In this document: piece after piece, positions 31,101 to 42,989 of the stretch | How the letters are laid out: every line of letters starts with the position of its first letter | Position numbering within the stretch: the first letter of the stretch is position 1 | NCBI GenBank assembly: GCA_029706075.1 | Contig: JAINUG010000258.1 | Location: 1 to 64,000, forward strand | DNA from: Aldrovandia affinis | Taxonomy: Eukaryota; Chordata; Actinopteri; Notacanthiformes; Halosauridae | Length of the DNA stretch: 64,000 bases | Direction: 5' to 3' | The notes under the pieces: generated by a model | What the model saw: the letters and a program-made list of their open reading frames with translations, nothing else | Database searches by the model: none | Told to the model about the DNA's origin: nothing | Program-made: the position numbers and the translations under genes

Positions 31101-32983
31101 TGTAACATCTCTAAAGTGCCTGTTGTTTCCTGTTTTGCCCCAGTTGCCATCACGCAGGGCGGGGCAATCCAGCTGGCCAATAATGGCACAGATGGTGTGC
31201 AGGGGCTGCAGACGCTGACCATGACCAATGCTGTGGCCCAGCCGGGCACAACCATCCTGCAGTATGCGCAGACCAGCGACGGCCAGCAGATCCTAGTGCC
31301 TAGCAACCAGGTGGTGATGCAAGGTGAGCATGAACACGTGTGGTGTCACTGAGCTGCACTGGTGGTGCAACCACTGTGTAGACCACTTATGTCCTTCATT
31401 ATGTAAACAGTTCTTCTGTCATGAATTGGCATTGTGTTTTGAAAAACATGTTGTTTGTATAAAATAACTTAAAAGGAATACTCCTGTCAAAATCCTGAAT
31501 TCTACACATTTATATCATATTTGTGCAATTGTGGATGAAACCAATACCCTACCAGTTTGGAAAATGTGGTCAATATCATTTAATGGGAATCTATAAGTCA
31601 GTGTGCAAGAGCTCCTGCTCAACAGGATTCACAAACTAGTATTTTTGTCTCCCAAGTCATGGCGTAATAACACAGGTCTTTTGAATAGACCAATTCATAT
31701 TTGCTTACATTTTGAATTCAATCCCACCCTGAAAGCACACCCACATTCTTCTACAAGGCTAAGATAGATATTAGAGTTGATCATGGTACATTTTCCTGAA
31801 AGTTGATCTCAATAAGAAATCTATTGTTTTCCTACCAATGTGAGTGTAACCCCTGGGCCCTAGGAATTTGGGAAGCTCTCCATTAAGCTGGTTTATTGAC
31901 TTGAACCTGTGAAACCCCCACCCCACCAGCCACCTCTGGTGATGTCCAGGCCTACCAAATCCGCACAGCCCCCACCAGCACAATCACCCCCGGGGTGGTG
32001 ATGACATCAACCTCTGCCCTGCCCAGCCAGGGGGGGACTGAGGAGGTCACACGCAAACGAGAGGTGCGATTGATGAAGAACAGGTATGGACTCCCTGTGG
32101 CCACCTGCTGGTGTGTCCTCATGCACAACTAAGCCATTACTCTGAGGTGCACATTCCATTCCCTTTTTCCAACAGGACTTTTAGAATTAGCAGACACTGG
32201 GTTGTGTGCCAACCATTTGAACAGTGATATGTAATGCATATCGATATAATTACATTTATACTGGGGTGGTACATGTGTTCCCCTTACTCCCTGTTTGCAC
32301 TGTTGCTGGTTCTTAAGAGTGCTGATTATCCTTTTATGTAATGCAGTTGCTGCAGCTCATATTACCATATTGAAGGCACTAATATACTTTGTTGATCCGT
32401 TTTAAGCAAATTTAGTAAAAACAACTTTACTGTTATAGCATCAGGAGTTGCTGGTAATTTATCAGTTTATCACACTGATTTATCACAATTTATCACACTG
32501 TGACAACATAAAAATTAATAACACTTACAGCCAGGCCATATATAAACATACAATCCAGTTTATATTTAATACAATACTGTAAAATCTAAATAAAAATAGG
32601 AATATTCTGACAGTATGAGTTTAAGGAGAATGATGCTAATGTATTGGTAATTTATAATCTAAACAGCATAAGGATACGTGGGAAACTGTTATCAGGAAAT
32701 TGTTCTGTTTTTCAGAAATTGGAGATTTGTTGGCTGTGACTGCTCAGAAATAATATAAATGGCCTTGTAATGTAATATAATGTGTAATGTGACCAATAGA
32801 CAAAGTAGCTCTGAATGTCATTTTCCCCTCTGCCACAGGGAGGCTGCGCGTGAGTGTCGCAGAAAGAAGAAAGAGTATGTCAAGTGTCTGGAGAACCGTG
32901 TGGCCGTTTTGGAGAACCAGAACAAAACCCTTATTGAGGAACTGAAAGCACTTAAAGACCTCTACTGCCATAAATCTGAGTAG
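28112..32983 (+). CDS. creb1: CREB1, cAMP-responsive element-binding protein 1 (7 coding exons, 320 aa)
   Basis: Coding exons: 28112-28207, 30068-30214, 30318-30418, 30534-30673, 31144-31323, 31930-32083, 32839-32983, all with GT-AG borders and phases that fit. The product is a bZIP transcription factor that binds CRE sites in the nucleus. Residues 1-32 start MTMESATEGADTAVSE. The Q1 region has LVQLPNGQTVQVHGVIQ. The kinase-inducible domain runs from about residue 82 with EILSRRPSYRKILNDL; Ser113 equals mammalian Ser133 (Ser119 in the 327-residue form) and Ser109 equals the GSK3 site. Q2 is residues 162-222 (AITQGGAIQLANNGTDGVQG). The bZIP is at the C-terminus (REAARECRRKKKEYVKCLEN, then the leucine heptads to DLYCHKSE). 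The alpha exon present in the 341-residue mammalian form is not visible: its intron (30215-30317) is only 103 bp. Teleosts often have two creb1 copies; which this is cannot be told. Confidence 0.97.
28240..28318 (-). mobile_element. Internally deleted tRNA-headed SINE
   Basis: Same SINE family as 11372-11530: ATGCCATTTGGCGGACGA joined directly to ACCCACAACCTAAGCATTG, CATGCTCTACCTACTGAGCC. The middle is lost. It lies 30 bp after the first coding exon of CREB1. Confidence 0.75.
28603..30000 (-). mobile_element. hAT element with BED-finger remnant, in CREB1 intron
   Basis: Ends GGGTGCACCGATATCAG and TTTATATCGGTGCATCCCTA are inverted repeats; TACATGTG flanks both sides (28595-28602, 30001-30008). 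On the - strand it keeps a BED-type piece: a CxxC (CVFC) near 29455-29465 and, after a SINE insertion, FVPTADGTMSNLFQYFRNYH with KEYEACMA (about 29205-29120). The rest of the transposase is gone. The right end lies 67 bp before the 30068 exon of CREB1. Confidence 0.82.
29212..29435 (-). mobile_element. tRNA-headed SINE, second family
   Basis: On the - strand: GGCAGTGTAGTGTAATGGTT (A box region), GGTTGCAGGTTCAATTCCC (B box), TACCCTTGAGCAAGGTACTT, then the shared tail GTAAGTCGCTCTGGATAAAT and GCGTCTGCTAAATGCC. It splits the BED-finger remnant of the hAT between its Cys pair and His pair, so it is younger than the hAT. Confidence 0.88.
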
Positions 32984-35900
32984 CCCAGCCCCCACTCCAT
33001 TCCAGCTTCTGTCCACCTGTACAGAGACTCCACCGAGCAATAACCACCTGGGCACAGACGGATGGACAGAGAGACAGATAATTCATTTTTTGGAAATGTT
33101 TTTTTAATGCTATAAACTGCCTATGAGAAAATACAGAAATACAGAAGAAGAAAAGGTCTCATTTTTCCCTTTACTGTTGAGTATGACCTTTAACAAGAAA
33201 AAAAACATGAGAGGAATTATTGATAATCCCTTTTATTTCTCCTGTTTAATTAGAGCAGAGTGAGGTGGAAAGGTGATGGACGGAGTAAGGAGTCAGGGAG
33301 CAGGTTGGATCAGATTTCTTCAGGAAGTTGTTTTCTCAGCTCTGTTCTGATTTGGTCACTAGAGGGTTGAAACTTGGTTCAGAAAATAATGGATTCCCTG
33401 TGGAAGGAAGCTTTGCGGTAAAAAAAACATTCAGTTAATCTCCACAACCCCCAAATACCACTCATTTTTCTTTTACCTCATTAGTCGAACAATGAGAGCC
33501 ATCACTTCCTATGCCCCCAGAGTCCAGCCCAATTCTCCCTTCTCTCTGTGAGAGGGTCGGAGGCGACCAGGTTTTAGCTCCGCTAGAGATGGTGCTGGTG
33601 TAACTGTTCCATTGTTGTTGTGCATCACAAATATTTTTTTTAAAGAGAGTTGTCAAACAATATCTTCCGTTTCAGTGTTTTATATAAAAACATTTCATTT
33701 ATTTATTTTTTTAGCCTTTTTGTACCTCTTATTTCATAATTTTCGTTTTTTGTTAACTTATGAAAGTATGGCTGAAAAGTGAGGGGGGAAGCCTGGTTGG
33801 AGCCTGGTACCTAATTACTGAACATTGTTAGTCGTTTTTTTTATGTTGAGTGACAGCACACCTTTTAACAGTTAATACAGACTGGAGTGCGCAGATATGT
33901 AGTGTCCACGCGTCAAGTTGCCGCGATCGCCAGGTGGGCCTGCTGGCTCCACCACTCGAGAGATTTCTTTCTTACCCCATAGATAAACACTGTTAACGCT
34001 AGCAGTGCTCACCTAGGCACACCAGCACTATTAGTGTTAGTGTTAACAGCATTACCTAGATAAGCCAGCACTGGTTGGTCTGGCTATAAAACTACCACTC
34101 GTGGGAAAGATAATACAGTGGTAAAAATGTGGTCCACCATATTCAATACCTGAGCATAATCCACATAAAGTAAAAGTACTAATTTCTTCATCATTGGATT
34201 AAGGAATGCCATATTGTATTATCACTATAACTATAACTTCCATTGGAGCCAACAGGCATATTTAGGTTTTGCAGCTTTTTAAATTCATTTGCAACTTATT
34301 TAAATCAATAAGGAATTTGTATTTAAAACAAATAAAACCAAAAAACTGGTCTGCTGTGGCAAATATAACATTTTTGGCAGCTATTGGACAAAAAAGGCCT
34401 TTGAATATAGTCAGTGCATTATTGGGTGTTATTTTCTGTTGTGTGTATCGGAAGCTGTGAATGTCTATATCAGCATTTGGTCCCTGGCTAGTTCATCTCC
34501 TACATTTTCATGTATGTACTGTACATACATCACATTCTTGTGAATATGTGAATATATTGATATTTAGGTTCAAACACAATCTCAAACACAACTTTCACCC
34601 CCATCTAAAGAATAACACCAGTTTAGCTCTGCAAACTATTTTAACAGCCACATTAAAATACTGTAATTAACTGAATTGAATTAATTTTTTAATGTGAGTG
34701 TAGCTCGCATTGGCTTTGGTGCACTGTGTTTGAAAGGGATGTTGTGGACCTGCTACAGTGTCTGTTGCTAGATTATTATAATTAATATATGGTCTGATAT
34801 TGTTACAACTGTTGTTAATTTGGCTCATTAGTTATATTTTTGTAATCTTAATGCTCTGGACAAGGATCTGAAAAGTTAGCGGTGTGAGCCATATGCACTG
34901 TAACAGTTGGATAGACCTGTGTCTGTTTTATTATTGGACATGAAGCATCTCTTGCTCTGCAGTCTAACATGCCTTTCAGAGTAGCTATGTCAAACCTATT
35001 TCAAGCAGTTATTAAAACAAAGGCATACTTAACAAAGCCATGTGCCAAGCATGTGTTAAATGAGGAATGAGGGAAATGCATATCGACAAGAACCAGTCTT
35101 TGACCATGTTCGCACATAGTTTTTCAGTTGGATATGAACTGCTTTGCTTGTTGTATTTTTATACATTGAAGTATTGTTAATGTACAGCATTCATATATAT
35201 TTAGAATTACATTTGCAATTTGCAGGGTGGTGGATGGGTTGTGGTGGTGGTCACAGAGAGAAAGCTATAAAGCTTTGGCCAGATTGTGCATCCTGAATTT
35301 CAAACAATGTTGGGTAGGAGGAAAGGTACCTCAAACCATGAGCCTTTGGTAGTTGTGCCATGTCTGGGTTCAACACAGTTTCTGTGTAGCTAGTAGTCAT
35401 CTCCCTGTCTGGCTCAGTATATGCAACTTGTGGAGAAACATTTGATAGAAGTCTGAGCCTGACAGATTATGCAGTAGAACTCTTTGCATGTAGCCTTGCA
35501 TCTAGGGTGGGGGGCACTGGTTGAGCATGGCTGAGATTGGACACAAAAGCACACACAAAGTTGTGCACAAAGTTGAACAGGCTTATGTAAAGGTATACAA
35601 TATAAATGCAACCTACATGTATCCTCTGTTTATAGTGGGTAATTCACTGCACAAATTATAAGGCAATGTACATTTATATACAGTTGACTTTGTGAGGAGC
35701 CCCAGTACTCAAAGACAGTCAGCAGGCTGATTTGATAGCCTGACTAGCATTTCTCTCTCATTCAGTATGGCAGGACATGCTCCAAGAAAGCCACTGAGTT
35801 TACCCCCACCCACAAATTGGGATCTTTCTGTTTCTGTTTTATTTGGACTGGAAGAGGCTCTGGCATGAAAAGCAGGCCTGTATAGAAACCATGAGAGGGA

Positions 35901-36150
35901 CATACAGAGGAAACCGTGACTAGGTTATATAACTGGCATTTTTATCAACCTTATAATGCTCTTTATAATGCAGATTTGAACAAATATGATTTTAAACATT
36001 ATGTATTGCACACTGTAATCCTACTAACTGCTGCTTTCTTGTGTTCTAGTAGCTGTGCAGTGCACTATACGTATTTATAGCCTGACCGATAAAAAGAAGA
36101 AGAAAAAAATAGCCTGTGCCCACTCCCTGTTTTAAAGTATCCTGTGATAC
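32984..36150 (+). other. CREB1 3' untranslated region and downstream DNA
   Basis: Follows the TAG at 32981-32983. A/T-rich, no frame of note and few recognisable repeats, in contrast to the rest of the window, which suits a long 3' UTR such as vertebrate CREB1 has. AATAAA occurs at 34331-34336; other weak signals follow. The true cleavage site is not fixed. Confidence 0.45.
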
Positions 36151-36154
36151 AAGC

Positions 36155-36465
36155 CTGTTAAGAACATAAGAATACATAATGATGAAAACAGGCCATTCAG
36201 CCCATCAAGGCTCATCATGTCCTAATCTAAAGAGTTTAGAGAGAGGCCTCTAGCCTAGACTTGAATAGCCTAAGTGTTTCTGCCTCTACTACCCCACCTG
36301 GCAAGCTGTTCCAGGTATTGACAACTCTCTGTGTAAAGAAAAACTTCCTGATATCCGTGGAGAATATGCCTTTAACTAATTTCTACCTGTGGCCTCTTGT
36401 TCTGCTGAACCCATTTATCTTATCTGTTGTACCACCCCTTTATAGACATTTATGTTAAGCCACAT
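36155..36465. repeat. Interspersed repeat, probably CR1/L2-type 3' region
   Basis: AACATAAGAATACATAATG, CAGGCCATTCAGCCCATCAA, CCCACCTGGCAAGCTGTTCC and CTCTGTGTAAAGAAAAACTT form a pattern I know from repeats shared across ray-finned fish and other vertebrates. No frame is kept. The family name is uncertain. Confidence 0.5.
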
Positions 36466-36589
36466 TAAAATTGCTTTCAAGTTATTTCACTTTGTCTTCG
36501 CTTGTCCTCTCATTGTATAAGTATTGGAACCAAGGACACATCTCTTCAGAATATTGATTTAGAGAATTTTGTGACTGGTCACATTGATC

Positions 36590-36955
36590 TGAGTACTGTG
36601 GGTCTATCTGTCTGCCTGATTTATCATCAAGCTGGGGACTATGGGTTAGTTTGCCTGCCTTATCATTGAGCTGGTGATTGTGGATCTGTCTGCCTGTTTT
36701 ATCATTGAGCTGGGGACTGCACCTGTCTGCCTGTCTTATTGAGCTGGTGATTATGGGTTTGTCTGTCTGCCTGCTTTATCTTTGAGCTGGGGACTGTGGG
36801 TCTTTTTGTCTGCTTGCGTTCGAATTGAGCTGAGGACTGCATCTATCTGCCTGCTTTCTAATTGCGCTGGGGATTGAGGGTCTGTCTCTTTTCCTGCTTT
36901 ATCATTGAGCTGGGACTGCATCTGCATGCCTGCATTCTAATTGATCTAGGAGCCA
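36590..36955. repeat. Degenerate minisatellite, about 40-48-bp unit
   Basis: Around eight diverged units built on TCTGTCTGCCTGCTTTATC and ATTGAGCTGGGGACTGTGGG. Unit length varies and the copies differ, so it is old. No coding potential. Confidence 0.85.
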
Positions 36956-37064
36956 TTAGTCTATCTGAAATTATGGATGTTCAGCGACAAATTCTTCTCT
37001 GTATGCCATGATAGAAGATGTACGAAAGCATGCAGAAGAGAGTTCAGATTACAGCACCCTGGTT

Positions 37065-37865
37065 ACATTTTACATTTTAAGCATTTAGCAGATGCTCCTA
37101 TCCAGAGGGACTTACAAGATGTGCATTAATACATGGTAAGAACAATCATAGTTTGCGCAAGAGATCAGTGCAGTAATACAGCGATATACATCGTTGTAGG
37201 CAGCTGCATACCATACCTGTAACACTGGGAAGGAAAAGGTTAGTAATTTACTTATTTTTAAATGAGGAGTAAACAGGGATACATGTACAAAAAGTATTGA
37301 ACAAGTAGGCAGTAGTGATGACAATTGACTAGATGTACAGAATTCAGTGGTAGTGGAGTCTGAAAAGGTGGGTTTTGAATCTCTTGAAGATCGTAAGTGA
37401 ATTTGCGGGGGGTCAGGACAGAGAAGAGGCGAGACCTTGAGGAGTGGCTGTCTGGCACCCGGAGGGATGGGACAGTCAGTTTGCCAGAGGAGGTCGGATT
37501 GGAGGGGTCTGGATGGGGTTTAGGGTGTGATTAGTGTGGGGGTAAGGGGGAGCTGTTCCTCTAGCTGCTTGAAAATCAAGCACAAGTGGGTTGAATCTGA
37601 TGCGTGCTGTGATGGGGAGCCAGTGCAGAGAGGAGAGTAGAGGGGTGACAAAGTTCACTTTGGCTGGTTGAACACCAGACATGCGGCAGCAGTCTGGACT
37701 AGTTGCAGTGGCTTGATGGCCCAGACCGGTAGGCCTGCCAGCAAGGAATTGCAGTAGTCCAGACGTGAGATCACCAGAGCCTGGACCAGGAGTTGTGTGG
37801 CCTCTTAGGTGAGGAACGGTCGGATCCTCCGGATGTTGTGGAGGGAGAATCAGCAGGTCTGGGTG
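37065..37865 (-). mobile_element. 5'-truncated L2-like LINE, 3' part
   Basis: On the - strand: [54 protein letters not shown] and SRLFSVLTPR, the C-terminal end of an L2-type polymerase protein, followed by a 3' UTR ending CTTGTAAGTCCCTCTGGATA and GCATCTGCTAAATGC. The tail is the one found on both SINE families here. Several breaks. Confidence 0.8.
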
Positions 37866-37871
37866 ATCGGA

Positions 37872-38560
37872 AACCTAATTTCCAAAGTTCATATTGGGCC
37901 CCTTGGTAGCCTCAACTTTGAAGGTGTTGTCCCAGTTGGACCTAGGGAGAGAATGAGAGACATTCTTGCAATAGGTTAGCAAGATATCCTTCATTACATG
38001 CAATTCTCTCACCAAACAAAGGTGCCTCAGCGTCCTCGTTGGTTGATATGTAAACATTTCAAAAGGATAAAGATTAGTGCTTTGTTTACACATAGGTCTC
38101 ATAACTCTCATTAACACTGCTGGCATTACATCTACCCAAGATTTTCCTGGAGTTGAGAACAACATTTTAGTAATCTTGTTTTTGATTGACGAATTTGCAT
38201 GCTCTACTGCACCACTACATTGTGGATGATATGGACAGTGCTTTATACCCAGAGCCTTCAGTACTGTCTTGAGCACTTTACCTGTGAAGTGGGAACGTTG
38301 ATCTGAATCCACCTCACAGGGCAAATCAAATCAGGGTATTATTTCAGTCAACAAGATTTTTGTTACTGTTCTGACATCAGTTTTAGCAGCTGCAAAACAC
38401 TCCATCTACTTTGTATAGTGATTCTAAATAACCAGCAGATAACTCTGGCCCTTTGACCTTGGAAAAGGCCCACAGAAATCTATTTTAAAAAGAGCTATAG
38501 CTCTCAGCTGTCTCTGTGCTGGAATTGTGAAATTTAGCCCATGATTACAACATAAACATG
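37872..38560 (-). mobile_element. Retroviral-type integrase fossil
   Basis: On the - strand, 37875-38324 keeps the integrase core signature DSDQRSHFTGKVLKTVLKAL, GIKHCPYHPQCSGAVEHANS, as in vertebrate gamma/epsilon-type endogenous retroviruses. Only this part of pol remains, with some upstream sequence to about 38560; no LTR pair was seen. An old, broken fragment. Confidence 0.72.
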
Positions 38561-40906
38561 TTGCACAACTGTCACGGGAGCAACTAAAACTGAATTAGTC
38601 ACACCGACCTAATCTGGGGATGCCCCCAGTATGGTATGGGGACTGGGTGGGCAGGGACAACCACCCATCTAGTGGGGGAGTGTGTTGCGGGAGCGACTAA
38701 AACCTGTTAGGAAATCAGTTGTCTTGTGTTGTCATTTGTTTTCTTTGTTCTCTTGGGTCGCTTTCTGCGTGTCTTCTTTTTTTAATGGTGTGATTTGTGG
38801 ACTTTTATTTAGATTTGTATTTTTCCTTGCCCATTGTCCACTATTTTGTGTGATTTTGTATTGATTTAGTAAATTGTTTTTTTCACTCCATGGTTGCTGT
38901 GCTCTGCAGAGGTGCAATGGTTAATTATTCCCTGGTGTGTTATGTTAACCTTGTGTGTATGTATGGTGTCTCCCTGATTGTCAATCTTCCCATGTGTTTT
39001 GTACTGATTTCATACACCTGTTTCCTATTTGTCTGGTTGGCTGATTGGCTAAACAGTGAAAGACTTAGATATAAACAGTGCTTGTGGCAGTCGGGAGAGT
39101 TCCTGACCCAGGGCGAGGGTAAAGTTGCAATTGTGATTTCCACAAACTGTTGAAAACATATGGACTTTGTGGCTATAAATAGACAGAAAATTGTGTAATT
39201 GTGTGCTGCTGTGGTGAGTTTCCCTGAAGACAGAACAAATGAGGCAGTGACTCACCATAGTGCTGGAAGAGCCATGGAGGATCTAGCAGCGTTCTGGTCC
39301 GGCAGTCCTCCAGGGATTTTGGTGCCTTTGACAGGTCCCTGCAAGGGAGAAAGATTGAGTGAAAGCACAGGAAGGCTGCCCAGAAATCCATCGGGTGAGT
39401 AGCTTTCTGCTGATATACCATCTTAACTTGTGAACGTTGCTGCCCTTGGATCTAGGTCCTCTGCTCACTTACAGAAAATGTAATCCTAGAGGTTCAGGCA
39501 GAAGGGGTAGCAGTGGTGATCTGCAGGTGGTTGTGGTGTTCCTCCTAACTGTGTTTGCGCTGATGTTTTACTGGGGAGGGTGGTTTTCTTTTTAAGGGGT
39601 TTTGTTAGCTATATATTGCTTTGTTGGGGTTTGCTCTTTAATGGATTGTCTTTTTACAATTGTGAAATAAATTGTCTTTTTAAAATTAATCTCTGGTTGT
39701 GCTGTGGAGTGTGTGGGAGGAGTGGCACAGCCATTTTTCTAGCGTAGTTTCCACCAATCCCAGCATGTTCTGAGATGGAAGGGGCAGAGTCTAATGCTCC
39801 AGGGAATTTGAGGGGACAGAGTGCCCCACAGTGGCCGTGGTTGATGGGAATGCCCTGCCTGACTTGGTACAGTGGGACCTGAGGGGGAATGGGATTTGAA
39901 GAGTGACGGGAGCAGGTGGGGGTAGGGCTGCTGGCCCAGGGCCTCAGTCGAGACCAGGGTGTTAATTTTGTCAACAGCCTGCTAGAAGGGGATGCCAAAC
40001 GGTAGGTACAGCTACTTGATTCTTCTGATGGGATTCTGTTGATAAAATCTTCAGTGCTTTACCATTTGTGGGAGAAGGGTGCCGTTAGCTCGGCCGTGAG
40101 CACGGTTCTTTGAGGACCTACAAGGTGCAGGTGAGCTGGTGGGAGTGTTTGTCTTCCAGCTCCCGACAGGCCTTCCACGTCTAGTGTAGAGAAGAACCTG
40201 ATGGCTCTGAGAACCTGAGGCAGGTATGCCATAACCCAATGCTAACTTTTGCATGTGTCATCCAGGAGACTAAAGAGCTGGAACTTGAGGGTTGGGGCCA
40301 AGTAGAAGGCACTGTAAAGAGGATCTGTCCCCATGAGGGATGGGAGGAGCTGGTTCGGGCAGAGCTGGCACAGGTGATGGTGGTACTTATTTGCTACTTG
40401 CAGGAGGAGCTACACACTCTATATGCAGGCCGAGCTGTACTCCCTCAGGTGGAAGCAGAGCCCCGCATTCCTGGTCCTCCAACATGGTTACATCTACTCC
40501 TGCAATGGGATTTCCAAGGGCGTCCGTTCTGCCTGCATTATGGCCAAGCCAGCTGCATTCATCGCCAATGTCCCCATTGTCCCCATTTCCTTTAAATAAT
40601 GGCATCAGTCCACTGTAAGGCAAGTAGGTGGGTTCCAGCAGTTCCACATCCACCAAAACTGTTAGGCTCCCGTTCCTGGGTGAGTGTTCAGGTATCGAGG
40701 TGCAGGCAGAGGGAGTGCTGATCCCCTGCATACTGGACAGTGGTTCCCAAGTGACTTTGTTTAGTGAGTCTTTCTTTCAGCCCCACTTTGGGGAAAGTTA
40801 ATGGGGCAGGATGGGACCCTTGATTGGCTAAAATTATGGGTGGCAAATGGGTTGAAGATTCCCTGTACAGGCTATGTCATGCTGCAATTTCAGGTAGGGG
40901 AGGTTT

Positions 40907-41165
40907 CACCTGCCCTCCATCTTTACCCCACACCGTCACCTGCCATCCATCTTTACCCCACACCCTCACCTGCACTCCATCTTTACCCCACACCCTCACC
41001 TGCCCTCCACCTTTACCCCACACCCTCACCTGCCCTCCATTTTTACCCCACACTCTCACCTGCCCTCCATCTTTACCCCACACCGTCACCTGCCATCCAT
41101 CTTTACCCCACACCCTCACCTGCCCTCCATTTTTACTCCTCACCCTCACCTGCTCTCCATGTTTA
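40907..41165 (+). repeat. 30-bp minisatellite, about 8.6 copies
   Basis: Unit CACCTGCCCTCCATCTTTAC plus CCCACACCCT, well conserved with few substitutions. It lies in the protease-RT spacer of the Gypsy fossil. The long Pro-rich frames across it are by-products of a unit length divisible by three. Confidence 0.95.
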
Positions 41166-41451
41166 AAGAGCCCCACACCCCCACCCCTCCATCTTTAAAG
41201 ATAGTTGTATTACAATAAAGGTATATAGTTTTCCCATACATGTTTGAGTATAAAATATAGTTCAGTATCTGCTCATTTTCCTCCAAGACATGCTGGCTAA
41301 AGGCATGATACGGGAGAGCAGGAGTCCATGGGCCACCCCAGTCGTCCTGGTGCGGAAGAAGGACAACAGTTGGTGGTTTTGCATAGATTATAACCTGAAC
41401 GCTTTGACCCATAAAGATGCATACCCCCTCCCTCATATAGAAGAGTCTTAC

Positions 41452-41735
41452 ATTACATTACATTACATTTTAAGCATTTAGCAGATGCTCTTATCCAGAG
41501 CGACTTACAAGATGTGCATTAATACATGGTAGGAACAATCATAGTTAGCGCACAAGATCAGTGCAGTAATAGAGCAATAGACATCATTGCAGGCATCTGC
41601 GTAGCTGTAACACCAGGAAGGAAAAGGTTAGTGTAATTTTTTTTTTTTTTTTTTTGAGTATAGTGTTGAACAAGTAAACAGTGGTGAAGACAATTTAGCT
41701 AGATGGACAGAGTTCAGTGGTAGTGGAGTAGTAGT
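41452..41735 (-). mobile_element. L2-like LINE 3' end in the Gypsy fossil
   Basis: ACATTACATTTTAAGCATTT, AGCAGATGCTCTTATCCAG, GATGTGCATTAATACATGG: close to the 3' region of the LINE at 37065, including an expanded T tract at 41637-41655. It interrupts the reverse-transcriptase region of the Gypsy fossil and carries no protein part. Confidence 0.85.
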
Positions 41736-42560
41736 CTTTCACCACCCTCTCTCAAGCCCTCTGGTACTCAACTCTGGACCTAGCCAGTGGCTACTGGCAG
41801 GTGGCAATGGACCCAAGGGATCGGGAGAAGATCGGCCTTGCCACACCCCTAGGTTTATATGAATTTGACCATATGCGATTTGGATTGTGCAACGCCCTTG
41901 TCACCTTCCAGTACCTAACGCAATGTGGTCTAGGTTCTTTGGTCAGCAACTCAATCCTGATTTACCTAAATTACATGATTTTGTATTCAGATATTTCCTT
42001 CCTGGGATTTGTAGGGCATTATTTCTGGTTCATTCCTCCCTTTTCAAAAATTGCCATCCCCTTCATGCATTGTTGGTCGGGACGTGCCAGGTTGGGAAGA
42101 AGACACAAGTAGTGGAGTGGAGTGAAAACTGTCAGAGGGCCTTTGAGACATTGTGGGAACAAATGGTGATTGCCCCAATCTTAGCCTTTGCAGACCATAC
42201 CTTACCCTTTCAACTATATACAGATGGAATTTTTGATGGGCTGGGGGCAGTGCTAGTGCAAGTGCAGGATAGGACAAAGCGAGTGATTGTATATACCAGC
42301 CAGAGTTTACACCCTTCTGAACATAATGACTAAGTGGTGGTTCCCCTCCTTTACAGATGTTTTTTTTTAGTTGAACTGGTGAAATTTCAGAAGGTCTGTA
42401 CATACGGATTCGACATTCTCTAACCAATCACTAGTGACTGACATATCCAGAGTTCTCTCATCCCAATTACCTCAAGTACCAGAGGGGCTAATTGATATAT
42501 TAAACTTTTGCCAAATCCCATGGGGAGAGCACCAAAAACATCTCCCCTCTGTAGAAATGC

Positions 42561-42775
42561 CTTCGATGTTGTGCTGATTTAAGAGTTGCTATCGAGTGTC
42601 AGTCGATTTAAAATGGCTTTGATAGCAGTGTCAATGTCTATTTTCATTATAATAATTTTTTTTAATGCAATTAACTTGATTATATGCACATGTATATAAT
42701 GCATAATGTAATGAAATATTAAGTGTTTATAGACAAGTTTATACAATTTCAAGCATAAATAATAATAAATTACCT
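42561..42775. other. A/T-rich spacer
   Basis: No frame or repeat end recognised; rich in ATAAT and TATGCAC words. It separates the Gypsy fossil from the next elements. Confidence 0.35.
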
Positions 42776-42956
42776 GAGGCCTGTATCATGAAGCGGGATT
42801 GATGGGTTAGCGAGCAAATTTTGGGCTTAACCCTGGATTTTCGGTGTCATGACTGGTTCGCTTTTAACCGGGTTGAATCGTCATGGTAACATATGCAGCA
42901 CAGCTAACCTGCACCGAAGCAGGACTGTGTTGAACTTGCTTCGTCATACAGGCCTC
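42776..42956. mobile_element. Short inverted-repeat MITE
   Basis: 181 bp with ends GAGGCCTGTATCATGAAGC and GCTTCGTCATACAGGCCTC, an imperfect inverted repeat common in fish. No target duplication could be read. Probably Harbinger-like, unproven. Confidence 0.65.
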
Positions 42957-42989
42957 TGGTTTCAAGCAGGTGTATCCACACTTTTGACT

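Larger units (their letters stand above)
38570..42560 (+). mobile_element. Ty3/Gypsy retrotransposon fossil
   Basis: Order: an LTR-like block of about 1.1 kb (38570/38680 to about 39700, with AATAAA at 39664), a gag-like stretch (39700-40680), an aspartic-protease signature IPCILDSGSQVTLF near 40720-40760, reverse-transcriptase motifs (ESRSPWATPVVLVRKKD, DAYPLPHIEE, DLASGYWQVAMDP, GLYEFDHMRFGLCNA) and an RNase-H-type end (LYTDGIFDGLGAVLVQV, 42190-42340). No downstream LTR was found. It is broken in many places and interrupted by a LINE end at 41452-41735 and by a minisatellite. Old. Confidence 0.72.

Noticed and set aside
40801-41198. Proline-rich proteins of about 120 residues
   Set aside because: Products of the 30-bp minisatellite open in several frames.
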